From contig NZ_BMGP01000006.1 in NCBI RefSeq assembly GCF_014640255.1, positions 327,035 to 391,034 of the forward strand: a stretch of DNA of 64,000 bases. The letters are read 5' to 3'. Under the pieces are notes generated by a model. The model had not been told where the DNA came from. It was given only the letters and a program-made list of their open reading frames with translations, and did no database searches. Shown here in pieces: positions 17,057 to 25,538 of the stretch (within the stretch, counting starts at the first letter, position 1; each line of letters begins with the position of its first letter). The position numbers and the translations under genes were made by a program. This stretch comes from Subtercola lobariae. Lineage in GTDB: Bacteria > Actinomycetota > Actinomycetes > Actinomycetales > Microbacteriaceae.

Positions 17057-18226
17057 TCACGCACCCCACGACGACTGCGTGCCACCGACGCGGGTCTCGG
17101 CGATCTGCTGCTGGTAGCCCGAGGCTGCGTAGGCGGCCATCGGGTCGGCGGGAAGCCCGCGAGATTCGCGCCACTCGGCGAGATCAGGGCGAACGTCGGT
17201 GTAGAACGCATCCATCAGCACGCCGTTCGCGCCGAGCACGTCTTCGGCGTTCTGCGCGGCTTCGAGCGCGGTGGTGTCGACGCTGAGAGCGCGCGCCGTC
17301 ATCTCTTGCACGTTCAGCACCGAGCGAATCTGGCCCGGAATCTTGTCTTCGACGTTGTGGCACTGGTCGAGCATGAACGCCACCGGCGACGAGGAGCCGT
17401 AACCACCACCGCGTACCACCTCGAACAGAATACGAAAGAGCTGAAACGGGTCGGCCGCCCCCACGATGAGGTCGTCGTCGGCATAGAAGCGTGAGTTGAA
17501 GTCGAACGAACCGAGCTTGCCGAGGCGCAGCAATTGCATCACGATGAACTCGATGTTCGTGCCGGGAGCATGGTGACCGGTGTCGAGGCACACCATTGCG
17601 CGGTCGCCGAGCGCCGCGACCTGGGCGTACGAGGTGCCCCAATCAGGAACATCCGTGTGGTAAAAAGCCGGCTCGAAGAACTTGTATTCGAGCACCAGAC
17701 GCTGCTCGGCGCCGAGCCGGTCGTAGATCTTCTGCAGCGAGTCGGCGAGACGGTCTTGGCGACCACGCAGGTCGCCCTGGCCGGGGTAGTTGGTGCCGTC
17801 GGCGAGCCAGATCTTCAGGTCGGCCGAACCCGTAGCGTGCATCACCTCGATGCACTCGAAGTGGTGGTCGATGGCCTTCTGGCGAATGCCCGCATCGATG
17901 TGGGTCAGGCTGCCGAACTTGTAGGCGTCGTCTTGAAACGTGTTCGAGTTGACCGTGCCGATGCTCACGCCGAGGTCTGCGGCCGTCTGCTTTAGAGCGG
18001 CGTAATCGTCGACCTTGTCCCAGGGAATGTGCAGGGCGACCTTCGGCGAGAGGCCGGTCAGTTTGTTGACCTGGGCCGCGTCGGTCAGCTTTTCTTGGAT
18101 GCTGCGGGGCGTGCCCGGGGTGCTGAAGACCTTGAAGCGGGTGCCCGAGTTGCCGAACGCCCACGACGGCAATTCGATGACCTGAGACTCGAGCTGGCTG
18201 AGTACGGTGGGGCTGAGGGTGTTCAT
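17057..18226 (-). CDS. rhaI: L-rhamnose isomerase
   Basis: Interconverts L-rhamnose and L-rhamnulose, the first step of the pathway. The 389-residue protein matches the Pseudomonas stutzeri-type family rather than E. coli RhaA. Visible features are the TIM-barrel motifs HIPWDKVDD, NSNTFQDDAYKFGSLTH, EYKFFEPAFYHTDVPDWGTS, CLDTGHHAPGTNIEFIV and DFNSRFYADDDLIVGAADPFQLF, which carry the metal-binding Glu/Asp/His set. The ATG at 18226 follows AAAGGAACG. It is first in the leftward rha operon, divergent from the LacI regulator at 18429, with two operators between them. Confidence 0.95.
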   Translation of the reverse strand: MNTLSPTVLSQLESQVIELPSWAFGNSGTRFKVFSTPGTPRSIQEKLTDAAQVNKLTGLSPKVALHIPWDKVDDYAALKQTAADLGVSIGTVNSNTFQDDAYKFGSLTHIDAGIRQKAIDHHFECIEVMHATGSADLKIWLADGTNYPGQGDLRGRQDRLADSLQKIYDRLGAEQRLVLEYKFFEPAFYHTDVPDWGTSYAQVAALGDRAMVCLDTGHHAPGTNIEFIVMQLLRLGKLGSFDFNSRFYADDDLIVGAADPFQLFRILFEVVRGGGYGSSSPVAFMLDQCHNVEDKIPGQIRSVLNVQEMTARALSVDTTALEAAQNAEDVLGANGVLMDAFYTDVRPDLAEWRESRGLPADPMAAYAASGYQQQIAETRVGGTQSSWGA

Positions 18227-18282
18227 GAAGGCGTTCCTTTTCTCGCCGCCGTGAAGCGGGCACATCTCCTGTCTACCACATT

Positions 18283-18294
18283 TAAAACGTTTCA
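18283..18294. promoter_or_regulatory. LacI-type operator, rhaI side
   Basis: TAAAACGTTTCA, 57 bp in front of the rhaI start. It differs from TGAAACGTATCA at two positions and has a stronger AACGTT palindromic centre. Confidence 0.6.
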
Positions 18295-18338
18295 TAAAGC
18301 GCCAGAATACGAATTCAGGCAACGTGGTGCGATGGATA

Positions 18339-18350
18339 TGAAACGAATCA
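18339..18350. promoter_or_regulatory. LacI-type operator, regulator side
   Basis: TGAAACGAATCA, one base from the 5050/8117/8131 sites, 79 bp in front of the LacI start. With the 18283 site it could support looping across the divergent promoters. Confidence 0.62.
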
Positions 18351-18428
18351 ATTTGCGATCATGCAGACGTAGCCTCCCGCGCACTACATTGATGAAGAGC
18401 ACACGAGAGCGACAGGAGGCGAGCACAG

Positions 18429-19439
18429 ATGGCAGCAGTGAGCGTTCGCGACGTCGCCGCCCTCGCCGGTGTCTCACTCGGCACCGTCTCCAACGTGCTC
18501 AACACCCCCGATCGCGTCTCTCCGGCGACCCAGAAACGCGTTCTCGACGCCATCGAGAAACTCGGATTCGTGCGCAACGACGCTGCCCGTCAATTGCGAG
18601 CCGGCCGCAGTCGCAGCATCGGGCTCGTCGTTCTCGACATCGGCAACCCGTTCTTCACCGACCTCGCCGAGGGTGCAGAAGACCGTGCCGCCGAAGCAGG
18701 CTTCGCTCTGCTGCTCGGCAACAGTCACGGCACGGCCGCCCGAGAAACCCGCCACCTCGAACTCTTCGAAGAGCAACGTGTGCGCGGCATGCTCATTTCG
18801 CCGGTGGGCGAGATCGAACCTCAGTTGGCGCGGTTGCGTTCGCGGGGCATCCCGAGCGTGCTCGTCGACCGGTCGATTGCCGACCAATCGTTCTCGTCGG
18901 TGTCGGTCGATGACGTTGCGGGCGGGATGCTCGCGGTCAACCATTTGCTCGACGTCGGCCGGCGTCGCATCGCTTTTGTGGGCGGCCCCACCCGCATCCA
19001 TCAGGTCTCAGACCGGCTCGAAGGCGCGAGTCGCGCAATCTCGGCGGTTACCGGAGCAACCCTCGAAGTTCTGAGTACCGAAGCTCTCACCGTGCTCGAA
19101 GGCCGTCGCATCGGCGCGGCACTGGTCGACCGGCCCCCCGCCGTGCGCCCCGACGCCGTGTTCGCGGCGAACGACCTGCTCGCCACCGGACTCTTACAGG
19201 CGCTCACGATGCTGAACGGCGTGCGGGTGCCTGACGACATCGCCCTCGTCGGTTACGACGACATCGCTTTCGCGTCGACCGCCGTCGTTGCGCTCACTTC
19301 CATTCGGCAGCCGAGTGCCCTGCTCGGCCGCACCGCCGTCGAACTGCTGCTCGCCGAATCGGAGGCCGCCGAGGGCCACGAGCCGCGCCAGGTGGTCTTC
19401 ACGCCCGAGCTCGTGGTGCGCGAATCGACGGCGCCGTAA
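18429..19439 (+). CDS. LacI-family regulator of the rhamnose operon
   Basis: A 336-residue LacI repressor with its helix-turn-helix at residues 5-26 (VRDVAALAGVSLGTVSNVLN) and a sugar-binding domain containing IGNPFFTDLAEGAED, AANDLLATGLL and VGYDDIAFA. It shares long motifs with the regulator at 5253 (FEEQRVRGMLI, FVRNDAARQLR/FVRNDLARQLR), so the two are paralogues that may compete for the same operators. The ATG follows GACAGGAGG. It is divergent from rhaI, so its likely inducer is rhamnose or rhamnulose; this is inference from position. Confidence 0.93.
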   Translation: MAAVSVRDVAALAGVSLGTVSNVLNTPDRVSPATQKRVLDAIEKLGFVRNDAARQLRAGRSRSIGLVVLDIGNPFFTDLAEGAEDRAAEAGFALLLGNSHGTAARETRHLELFEEQRVRGMLISPVGEIEPQLARLRSRGIPSVLVDRSIADQSFSSVSVDDVAGGMLAVNHLLDVGRRRIAFVGGPTRIHQVSDRLEGASRAISAVTGATLEVLSTEALTVLEGRRIGAALVDRPPAVRPDAVFAANDLLATGLLQALTMLNGVRVPDDIALVGYDDIAFASTAVVALTSIRQPSALLGRTAVELLLAESEAAEGHEPRQVVFTPELVVRESTAP

Positions 19440-19447
19440 GTCGCTTC

Positions 19448-19491
19448 GCAGTCGCGCGGCAGTCGCGCGGCAGTCGCGCGGCAGTCGCGGG
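19448..19491. repeat. 11-bp tandem repeat (4 units) downstream of the LacI gene
   Basis: Four direct copies of GCAGTCGCGCG (the last GCAGTCGCGGG), starting just after the LacI stop. They are followed by two 22-bp units beginning GCCGCTTCGTAGTCGC / GCCGCTTCATAGTCGC. The rest of the gap to 19634 holds no gene. Confidence 0.9.
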
Positions 19492-19634
19492 GCAGCCGCT
19501 TCGTAGTCGCAGGTAGGCCGCTTCATAGTCGCAGGCCAACCGTTTCAGGGCACCGTCCCAGCCACATCGCAACCCGCCTGAAACGGCAGCACACCAGAAA
19601 CACCCCGGCAACACGTCGGCGCTAGGCTCGCACC

Positions 19635-21530
19635 ATGGTTGACCTGTTCGCCGGCTATGGCGCCACCCTTTTGCCCCGAAAGCCCATCAAAGGGCCGGCC
19701 GCCTATGACGAGATGTTTCCCGAGCCCGACTCGTCGTCACCGGTAGAGGCGCGCGCCGCCTACAAAGACATATACAACGCACTGGCCCGTATGACCCAAG
19801 AAGAACTGCGCGGGCGAACGGATGCTCTGGCCAGTTCGTACCTCGCACAGGGCGTCACCTTCGACTTCGCGGGCGAAGAGCGCCCCTTTCCGCTCGACGC
19901 GGTTCCTCGCGTCATCGAGCAGAAGGAGTGGGTGGGCGTCGAGAAGGGCATCAAGCAGCGCGTTCTCGCTCTCGAGGCTTTTCTCGCCGACATCTACGGC
20001 TCGCAGAACGCCATTCGCGACGGCGTGATTCCGGCCGGTCTCGTCAGCTCGTCGAGCCACTTCCACCGCGAAGCCGCAGGAATCGTGAGCGCCAACGGCG
20101 TGCGCATTCAGGTCTCGGGCATCGACCTCATTCGCGACGAGAAGGGCGGCTGGCGCGTTCTCGAAGACAACGTGCGCGTGCCGTCGGGCGTGAGTTACGT
20201 CATCTCGAACCGCCGAGTCATGGCCCAGACCTTGCCCGAGCTCTTCGTCTCCATGCGGGTGCGCCCGGTCGGCGACTACCCGAACAAACTCCTGCAGGCG
20301 CTGCGAGCCGCCGCGCCCGAGGGAGTCGAAGACCCGAACGTGGTCGTTCTGACCCCCGGCGTCTACAACTCGGCGTACTTCGAGCACACCCTGCTCGCGC
20401 GATTGATGGGCATCGAGCTCGTCGAGGGCCGCGACCTATTCTGCTCCGGCGGACGGGTATGGATGCGCACGACGGCCGGGCCGACGCGCGTCGACGTGAT
20501 CTACCGCCGCGTCGATGACGAGTTTCTCGATCCGTTGCAATTCAGGGCCGATTCGATGCTGGGTTCGCCGGGCATCCTGCTCGCCGCCCGGCTCGGCAAC
20601 GTCACCATTGCGAACGCGGTCGGAAACGGGGTGGCCGACGACAAGCTCGTCTACACCTATCTGCCCGACCTGATCAGGTATTACCTCGGTGAAGAGCCGT
20701 TGATCGCAAACGTCGACACCTGGCGGCTCGAAGACCCCGGAGCACTCGAAGAGGTGCTTGACCGCCTCGACGAACTCGTGGTCAAACCCGTCGACGGCTC
20801 GGGCGGCAAGGGACTCGTCGTGGGGCCGGCCGCCTCGCCGAAAGAGCTCGAAGCCCTGCGAAAACGGCTGATCAAAGACCCGAGGGGGTGGATAGCGCAG
20901 CCGGTGATACAGCTGTCGACCATCCCGACCCTCGTTGAAGACGGTATGCGCCCGCGGCACGCCGACCTGCGGCCGTTCGCCGTGAACGACGGCAAAGACG
21001 TGTGGGTGCTGCCCGGCGGCCTCACCCGCGTGGCGCTGCCCGAGGGTGAGCTCGTGGTCAACTCGTCGCAGGGCGGCGGGTCGAAAGACACCTGGGTGGT
21101 GGGCTTCGCGGGCGGATTCTCGCCGGTCGACGGCACCGCGGTCATCGCGCAGAACATTCAGGGCCTCGTCGCCGATCAGGCCGCCAATACGCAAGCCATT
21201 CCGATCGTGGGCAAACACGCTCCCGACCATTCGCCCTACGACAAGCCGCGCTCACACCAAGACCAGCAAGAGCAGCAGCAGCAACAGCTCGCGGCAGCAC
21301 CCCCCGCCCTCGCACGGCGCTCCGCCGGGCATCCGGATGCCCGCGGCCGCCTCCCACGCCCGCCACTCACCCTCGGCGAACCCCTCGCGACCCCCTCCGC
21401 GGGCGACCGCGACCTCTCCACACGAGAGCGCGAGGTTTGCGGACGAGCGCGACCGCCGCGGCCATCGCGCTCGTCCGCAAACGTCGCACCCGCCGCCGCA
21501 GCCACCGAAGGCGAGGCGGGCGCATGCTGA
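19635..21530 (+). CDS. Circularly permuted ATP-grasp protein (DUF404/DUF407 type)
   Basis: An ATP-dependent carboxylate-amine ligase candidate of the circularly permuted ATP-grasp group, predicted to form peptide-like bonds in an unknown small molecule or peptide tag. Landmarks are RGRTDALASSYLAQGVTFDFAGEERPFPLDAVPR, GIDLIRDEKGGWRVLEDNVRVPSGVSYV, and VVKPVDGSGGKGLVVGP for the nucleotide grip. The conserved part ends near residue 530. Beyond it lies about 100 residues of Gln/Pro/Ala-rich low complexity, including a QDQQEQQQQQ run. The stop overlaps the next gene's start. First gene of a three-gene operon. Confidence 0.9.
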   Translation: MVDLFAGYGATLLPRKPIKGPAAYDEMFPEPDSSSPVEARAAYKDIYNALARMTQEELRGRTDALASSYLAQGVTFDFAGEERPFPLDAVPRVIEQKEWVGVEKGIKQRVLALEAFLADIYGSQNAIRDGVIPAGLVSSSSHFHREAAGIVSANGVRIQVSGIDLIRDEKGGWRVLEDNVRVPSGVSYVISNRRVMAQTLPELFVSMRVRPVGDYPNKLLQALRAAAPEGVEDPNVVVLTPGVYNSAYFEHTLLARLMGIELVEGRDLFCSGGRVWMRTTAGPTRVDVIYRRVDDEFLDPLQFRADSMLGSPGILLAARLGNVTIANAVGNGVADDKLVYTYLPDLIRYYLGEEPLIANVDTWRLEDPGALEEVLDRLDELVVKPVDGSGGKGLVVGPAASPKELEALRKRLIKDPRGWIAQPVIQLSTIPTLVEDGMRPRHADLRPFAVNDGKDVWVLPGGLTRVALPEGELVVNSSQGGGSKDTWVVGFAGGFSPVDGTAVIAQNIQGLVADQAANTQAIPIVGKHAPDHSPYDKPRSHQDQQEQQQQQLAAAPPALARRSAGHPDARGRLPRPPLTLGEPLATPSAGDRDLSTREREVCGRARPPRPSRSSANVAPAAAATEGEAGAC

Positions 21531-22456
21531 GCCGCATCGCAGAGTCGCTGTTCTGGATCGGGCGCTACATCGAGCGCAGCGACGGCACCGCGCGCATTCT
21601 CGACGTGCACCTTCAGCTGCTGCTCGAAGATCCGTGGATCGAAGAGAACCTCGCCTGCCGGAGCTTGCTCGCCGTAATGGGCAGCGAGATACCGCCGGAT
21701 GATCACGAATTAACCCGTGCCGACGTTCTCGACATCTTGGCGGTCGATCGCACGCAACCCGCATCTATCGCCTATTCGCTCGGCGCCGCTCGCGAAAACG
21801 CCAGGCGCGCTCGCGAGATCGTCTCGACCGAGCTCTGGGAGTGCCTCAACACGACCCGCGCCCGCATGCCTCGCCGCGTTTCCGTCGAGAAGACGCACGA
21901 GTTCTTCGCGTGGGTCAGGGAGCGCTCGGCCCTCGCGGTGGGCATTCAAGAGGCCGCGGCATCCCGTGACGAAGCGTGGCACTTCTTCACGCTCGGCAGG
22001 TCGCTCGAGCGGGCCGACATGACCGCGCGGTTGCTCGCAACCCGCAGCCTCACCGAGGCTAGCGGGCCCTCGTGGACCACCATCTTGCGTTCCTGCGGAG
22101 CCTACGAGTCCTACCTGCGCACCTACCGCGGCGTGCCCTCCGCACGCAACGCCGCAGAGTTCTTGCTGCTCGACCGTCTCTTTCCGCGTTCCATTCTCTT
22201 CTCGGTGACCCGTGCCGAGCAGAGCCTGCACGACATCGAACCCCGAAACACCCGGCTCGCGGTCACCGACCAGGCGCAGCGCCTGCTCGGCCAGATTCGC
22301 AGCCAACTGGAGTACCGACCCATCATGGACATACTGCACGACCTGCCGCACCAGATGGATCTCGTTCAAGAGGCCACCAGCGAGGCATCCGAAGCCATAC
22401 GGCAGCGCTACTTTCCCACGAACACCGCGCCGAGCTGGGTGGGTGAGCACGTATGA
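21524..22456 (+). CDS. Alpha-E domain protein (DUF403)
   Basis: A 310-residue all-helical protein of the alpha-E family, found almost always beside circularly permuted ATP-grasp and transglutaminase-like genes. The N-terminus MLSRIAESLFWIGRYIERSD is diagnostic. Other conserved pieces are HDIEPRN and TVSGEAS-like charged helices (DRLFPRSILFS). Its biochemical role is unknown; the family is thought to assist the neighbouring ligase. The ATG at 21524 overlaps the upstream stop, and its own stop overlaps the transglutaminase start (ATGA). Confidence 0.92.
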   Translation: MLSRIAESLFWIGRYIERSDGTARILDVHLQLLLEDPWIEENLACRSLLAVMGSEIPPDDHELTRADVLDILAVDRTQPASIAYSLGAARENARRAREIVSTELWECLNTTRARMPRRVSVEKTHEFFAWVRERSALAVGIQEAAASRDEAWHFFTLGRSLERADMTARLLATRSLTEASGPSWTTILRSCGAYESYLRTYRGVPSARNAAEFLLLDRLFPRSILFSVTRAEQSLHDIEPRNTRLAVTDQAQRLLGQIRSQLEYRPIMDILHDLPHQMDLVQEATSEASEAIRQRYFPTNTAPSWVGEHV

Positions 22457-23298
22457 CCCGCCTGCGCATCAAACACGTCACCGGTTACCGCTACGAAGGC
22501 GAGGTCGCCGCGTCATACAACGAGGCACGGATGCTCCCCGTGACCTCTGAGGGGCAATTCGTACTCTTCTCGAACCTCGACATATCGCCCATTTCGTCGA
22601 ACCACTCGTACGTCGATTACTGGGGAACGCGCGTTTCGTCGTTCGAGGTGCTGACTCCGCATCAGGAGTTGTCACTCACGGCGAACTCGTTGATCGAGGT
22701 GCGGCCGCGCGAGCATCCATCGCACCAACTGTCGTGGGATGACCTGGCCGACGCCTCGGCGAAAATCACCTCGACGGTCGAGCAGATCAAGCAGACAAAG
22801 CTCACCGACCCGCCGGCCGAGGTGGCCGCGCTCGCGGCCGAGATCGCGAACGGCTTCAACGACCCGTGCGAGGCCGCGCTCGAGATCTGCACTGAGATCG
22901 GGCGGCAGGTGGAGTACATGACCGGCGTCACCGGGGTGCACACCAATGCCCGCGAGGCGTGGGTGGAGAAGAAGGGTGTGTGCCAAGACATCACGCACAT
23001 CGCGCTCGGGGCCTTACGTTCGGTCGGAATTCCGGCGCGTTACGTGTCGGGGTATCTGCACCCGAAGCCCTCGGCGCCAATCGGCGAGACCGTGACGGGC
23101 GAGTCGCACGCGTGGGTGGAGTGGTTCTGCGGCGAATGGCGCGGGTTCGACCCCACCAACCAGATTGACATCGGTGACAGGCACGTGACCGTGGGTCGCG
23201 GGCGAGACTACAACGACGTGGCACCGTTGCGCGGCGTCTACGCGGGCCCCTTCGGCTCGCGCCTGTTCGTGAAGGTGGAGATCACCCGCGAGGCGTGA
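22453..23298 (+). CDS. Transglutaminase-like cysteine protease/amidase
   Basis: A 281-residue protein with the bacterial transglutaminase N-terminal beta-domain (LRIKHVTGYRYEG...) and a papain-like transglutaminase core. The catalytic triad is visible as Cys177 (KKGVCQDITH), His219 (GESHAWVE) and Asp233 (GFDPTNQ). It is likely a peptidase or amidase acting on the product of the upstream ATP-grasp enzyme. No signal peptide or membrane segment, so cytoplasmic. Third gene of the operon, with a 4-bp overlap. Confidence 0.92.
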   Translation: MTRLRIKHVTGYRYEGEVAASYNEARMLPVTSEGQFVLFSNLDISPISSNHSYVDYWGTRVSSFEVLTPHQELSLTANSLIEVRPREHPSHQLSWDDLADASAKITSTVEQIKQTKLTDPPAEVAALAAEIANGFNDPCEAALEICTEIGRQVEYMTGVTGVHTNAREAWVEKKGVCQDITHIALGALRSVGIPARYVSGYLHPKPSAPIGETVTGESHAWVEWFCGEWRGFDPTNQIDIGDRHVTVGRGRDYNDVAPLRGVYAGPFGSRLFVKVEITREA

Positions 23299-23401
23299 TC
23301 TGCTGTCGGCTCCCGCGCGCGCGAGAGGCGTGACTCGTCTTTAGCCACGCCGGTTCGACGCCCTGTGAGCCTCGCTCAGGTGCGTGAGGCATGATGGGTG
23401 G

Positions 23402-24259
23402 GTGCCAACATTCATCGATGAATCGGGCGTCTCGATCACCTACTACGTGTGGGCGATCGACCGGCCTCGCGGCATCGTGCAGATTTCGCACGGCCTCGGC
23501 GAGCACGCCACGAGGTATGTTCAGGTCGCTCGCGAGCTGAATGACGCGGGTTACAGCGTCTACGCGAACGACCACCGCGGTCACGGGCAGACCGGCCTCG
23601 ATCAGTACGGCGGCGACCACAGCCAGCTCGGCAAGCTCGGCCCGGGCGGCCTGCGGGCCACTGAAGCGAGCATTCGGCAATTCAGCACCCTGATCCGGTC
23701 GAAGAACCCCGGAATGCCGATCGTTCTGCTCGGCCACAGTTGGGGTTCACTGATGGCGCAGAAAGTCATCAATCGATCATCCGCAGGTTACGCCGGTGCA
23801 GTACTCTCGGGCACCGCCTATCGCATGCCAGGCTCGATGGATGGCGGTGACCTCAGTCGCAAGCACCGCCCCGCCGACGGCTCCGGCCATGGCTACGAAT
23901 GGCTGAGCCGCGACCTCGACGTTCAGCAGGCGGCCGTCGACGATGAGCTGATGTTCGAGGCGAAGGTGCTGAAGCTCTTCGGAGTGCGCGACGGGCTACG
24001 ACTCTACGGCCGGCCCGCTGCCTCGTTCGCCACCGACCTTCCCCTTCTGATTCTGGCGGGTTCTGATGACATTCTCGGCGGTGAAAAGAGCGTGCTCAAG
24101 CTCGCCGACGCATACCGCAAGGCTCAACTGCACGACGTCACGGTGAAGATCTACCCGGATGCTCGGCACGAGGTTCTGCTCGAAACGAACCGTGACGAGG
24201 TGGTGGCCGACCTCATCGCCTGGCTCGATCACCGCCTGGTGCTGCCCACCTCCCGCTGA
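23402..24259 (+). CDS. Alpha/beta hydrolase, monoacylglycerol-lipase-like
   Basis: A 285-residue serine hydrolase of the monoglyceride lipase/lysophospholipase group. Motifs are ISHGLGEHATRY, the nucleophile elbow GHSWGS (Ser113), Asp222 in AGSDDILGG and His256 in DARHE. It likely hydrolyses monoacylglycerols or similar lipids in the cytoplasm. GTG at 23402 was preferred; a GTG 18 bp upstream is also possible. It stands alone and ends at a strong bidirectional hairpin. Confidence 0.88.
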   Translation: MPTFIDESGVSITYYVWAIDRPRGIVQISHGLGEHATRYVQVARELNDAGYSVYANDHRGHGQTGLDQYGGDHSQLGKLGPGGLRATEASIRQFSTLIRSKNPGMPIVLLGHSWGSLMAQKVINRSSAGYAGAVLSGTAYRMPGSMDGGDLSRKHRPADGSGHGYEWLSRDLDVQQAAVDDELMFEAKVLKLFGVRDGLRLYGRPAASFATDLPLLILAGSDDILGGEKSVLKLADAYRKAQLHDVTVKIYPDARHEVLLETNRDEVVADLIAWLDHRLVLPTSR

Positions 24260-24306
24260 CGCCCGCCGCCGCCCGCCCGCCCGCCGCCCCCGCGCTCAGC
24301 CGTTTC

Positions 24307-24348
24307 ACGCAAAGGCGCCTTATTCGCCCCCATAAGGTGCCTTTGCGT
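24307..24348. terminator. Strong hairpin, likely bidirectional terminator
   Basis: A 17-bp arm ACGCAAAGGCGCCTTAT pairs, with one mismatch, with ATAAGGTGCCTTTGCGT across an 8-nt loop. It separates the lipase-like gene from the lipoate ligase. No T-run follows. Confidence 0.75.
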
Positions 24349-24443
24349 CAATCGAAAGGGTGCCGTGCCTCGGTAGGCTCGAAACATGCACGCGCGCTGG
24401 AGTTATGGCGTCTGCGCCGAAGACAAGATGAATAGGTTCAACT

Positions 24444-25493
24444 ATGCACGGTGAATACAAGGTGCCCGGCGGCAAGCTCGTGGTGGTCGACCTCGAGGTG
24501 AAAGGCGGCAAGCTCGCAGACTTCCGGCTCGCGGGCGACTTCTTTCTCGAGCCCGACAGCGCGCTCGACGACATCAACGCGGCAGTGAACGGGCTCGCCG
24601 CTGACAGTGAGGCCGCTACCATCGCCGCCGCGATCAAGGCGGCGTTGCCGAAGGATGCCACGCTGCTGGGTTTTTCGGCCGAGGGCGTTGCGGTGGCCAT
24701 CCGGCGCTCGCTTGCCAAGGCGACGAGTTGGCGCGATTACGACTGGCAGATCATCCACTCGAAGGCAGTCGCGCCTGTCATGCAGATGGCGCTCGACGAA
24801 GTGCTCGCGGTTGAGGTGGGGGAGGGGCGCCGGCAGCCGACACTGCGCATCTGGGAATGGGATTCGCCCGCCGTGGTCATCGGCAGCTTTCAGTCGTTGA
24901 AGAACGAGGTCGACCCCGAGAACGCGGCGAAGTACGGCTTCGACGTGGTTCGCCGGGTCAGCGGTGGTGGCGCCATGTTCATGGAGGCGGGGTCTGTTGT
25001 GACCTACTCGATCTACGCCCCCGCCGACCTCGTGCAGGGCCTGAGTTTCGCCGATTCGTACGCGTTTCTCGACGAGTGGGTGCTCGTGGCGCTGAAGTCG
25101 CTCGGAATCGACGCGACCTACGTGCCGCTGAACGACATCTCGAGCCCCACCGGCAAGATCGGCGGCGCCGCCCAGAAGCGCCTCGGCAACGGTGCGGTGC
25201 TGCACCACGTCACCATGAGCTACGACATCGACGGCGAGAAGATGGTGCAAGTGTTGCGCATCGGCCGCGAGAAGATGAGCGACAAGGGCACGAAGTCGGC
25301 CGCAAAGCGGGTCGACCCCCTGCGCAGCCAGACCGGTTTGACGCGCCAAGAGATCATCGAGCGCATGATGGAGACCTTCACCACGCTCTACGGCGCCACC
25401 CCCGGCGACATCACCGCCGACGAATACGCGAAAGCCGAGCATCTGGTCGAAACCAAGTTCGGCACCCGCGAGTGGATCGAGCGCGTGCCCTAA
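24444..25493 (+). CDS. Lipoate-protein ligase A family protein with an extra N-terminal domain
   Basis: Attaches lipoate (via lipoyl-AMP) to E2 and GcvH lysines, or acts as the related octanoyl/lipoyl transferase. The BPL/LplA catalytic domain occupies about 105-349, with RRVSGGGAMFMEAG (lipoyl-AMP loop), NDISSPTGKIGGAAQKR (catalytic Lys) and LHHVTMSYDID. The first 100 residues (GEYKVPGGKLVVVDLEVKGGKL ... DFFLEP) look like the small accessory domain that in E. coli LplA sits at the C-terminus, here placed in front. The 349-residue length fits such an arrangement. Single gene after a terminator. Confidence 0.88.
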   Translation: MHGEYKVPGGKLVVVDLEVKGGKLADFRLAGDFFLEPDSALDDINAAVNGLAADSEAATIAAAIKAALPKDATLLGFSAEGVAVAIRRSLAKATSWRDYDWQIIHSKAVAPVMQMALDEVLAVEVGEGRRQPTLRIWEWDSPAVVIGSFQSLKNEVDPENAAKYGFDVVRRVSGGGAMFMEAGSVVTYSIYAPADLVQGLSFADSYAFLDEWVLVALKSLGIDATYVPLNDISSPTGKIGGAAQKRLGNGAVLHHVTMSYDIDGEKMVQVLRIGREKMSDKGTKSAAKRVDPLRSQTGLTRQEIIERMMETFTTLYGATPGDITADEYAKAEHLVETKFGTREWIERVP

Positions 25494-25538
25494 TCACGCC
25501 TGACCCGAATCGCGCCCGCCGACCTCCACCGGCCGTTC

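Noticed and set aside
19448..19540. Tandem 11-bp and 22-bp repeats considered as a replication-origin iteron or CRISPR
   Set aside because: Unit length is short, there is no replication gene, no spacers and no AT-rich segment.
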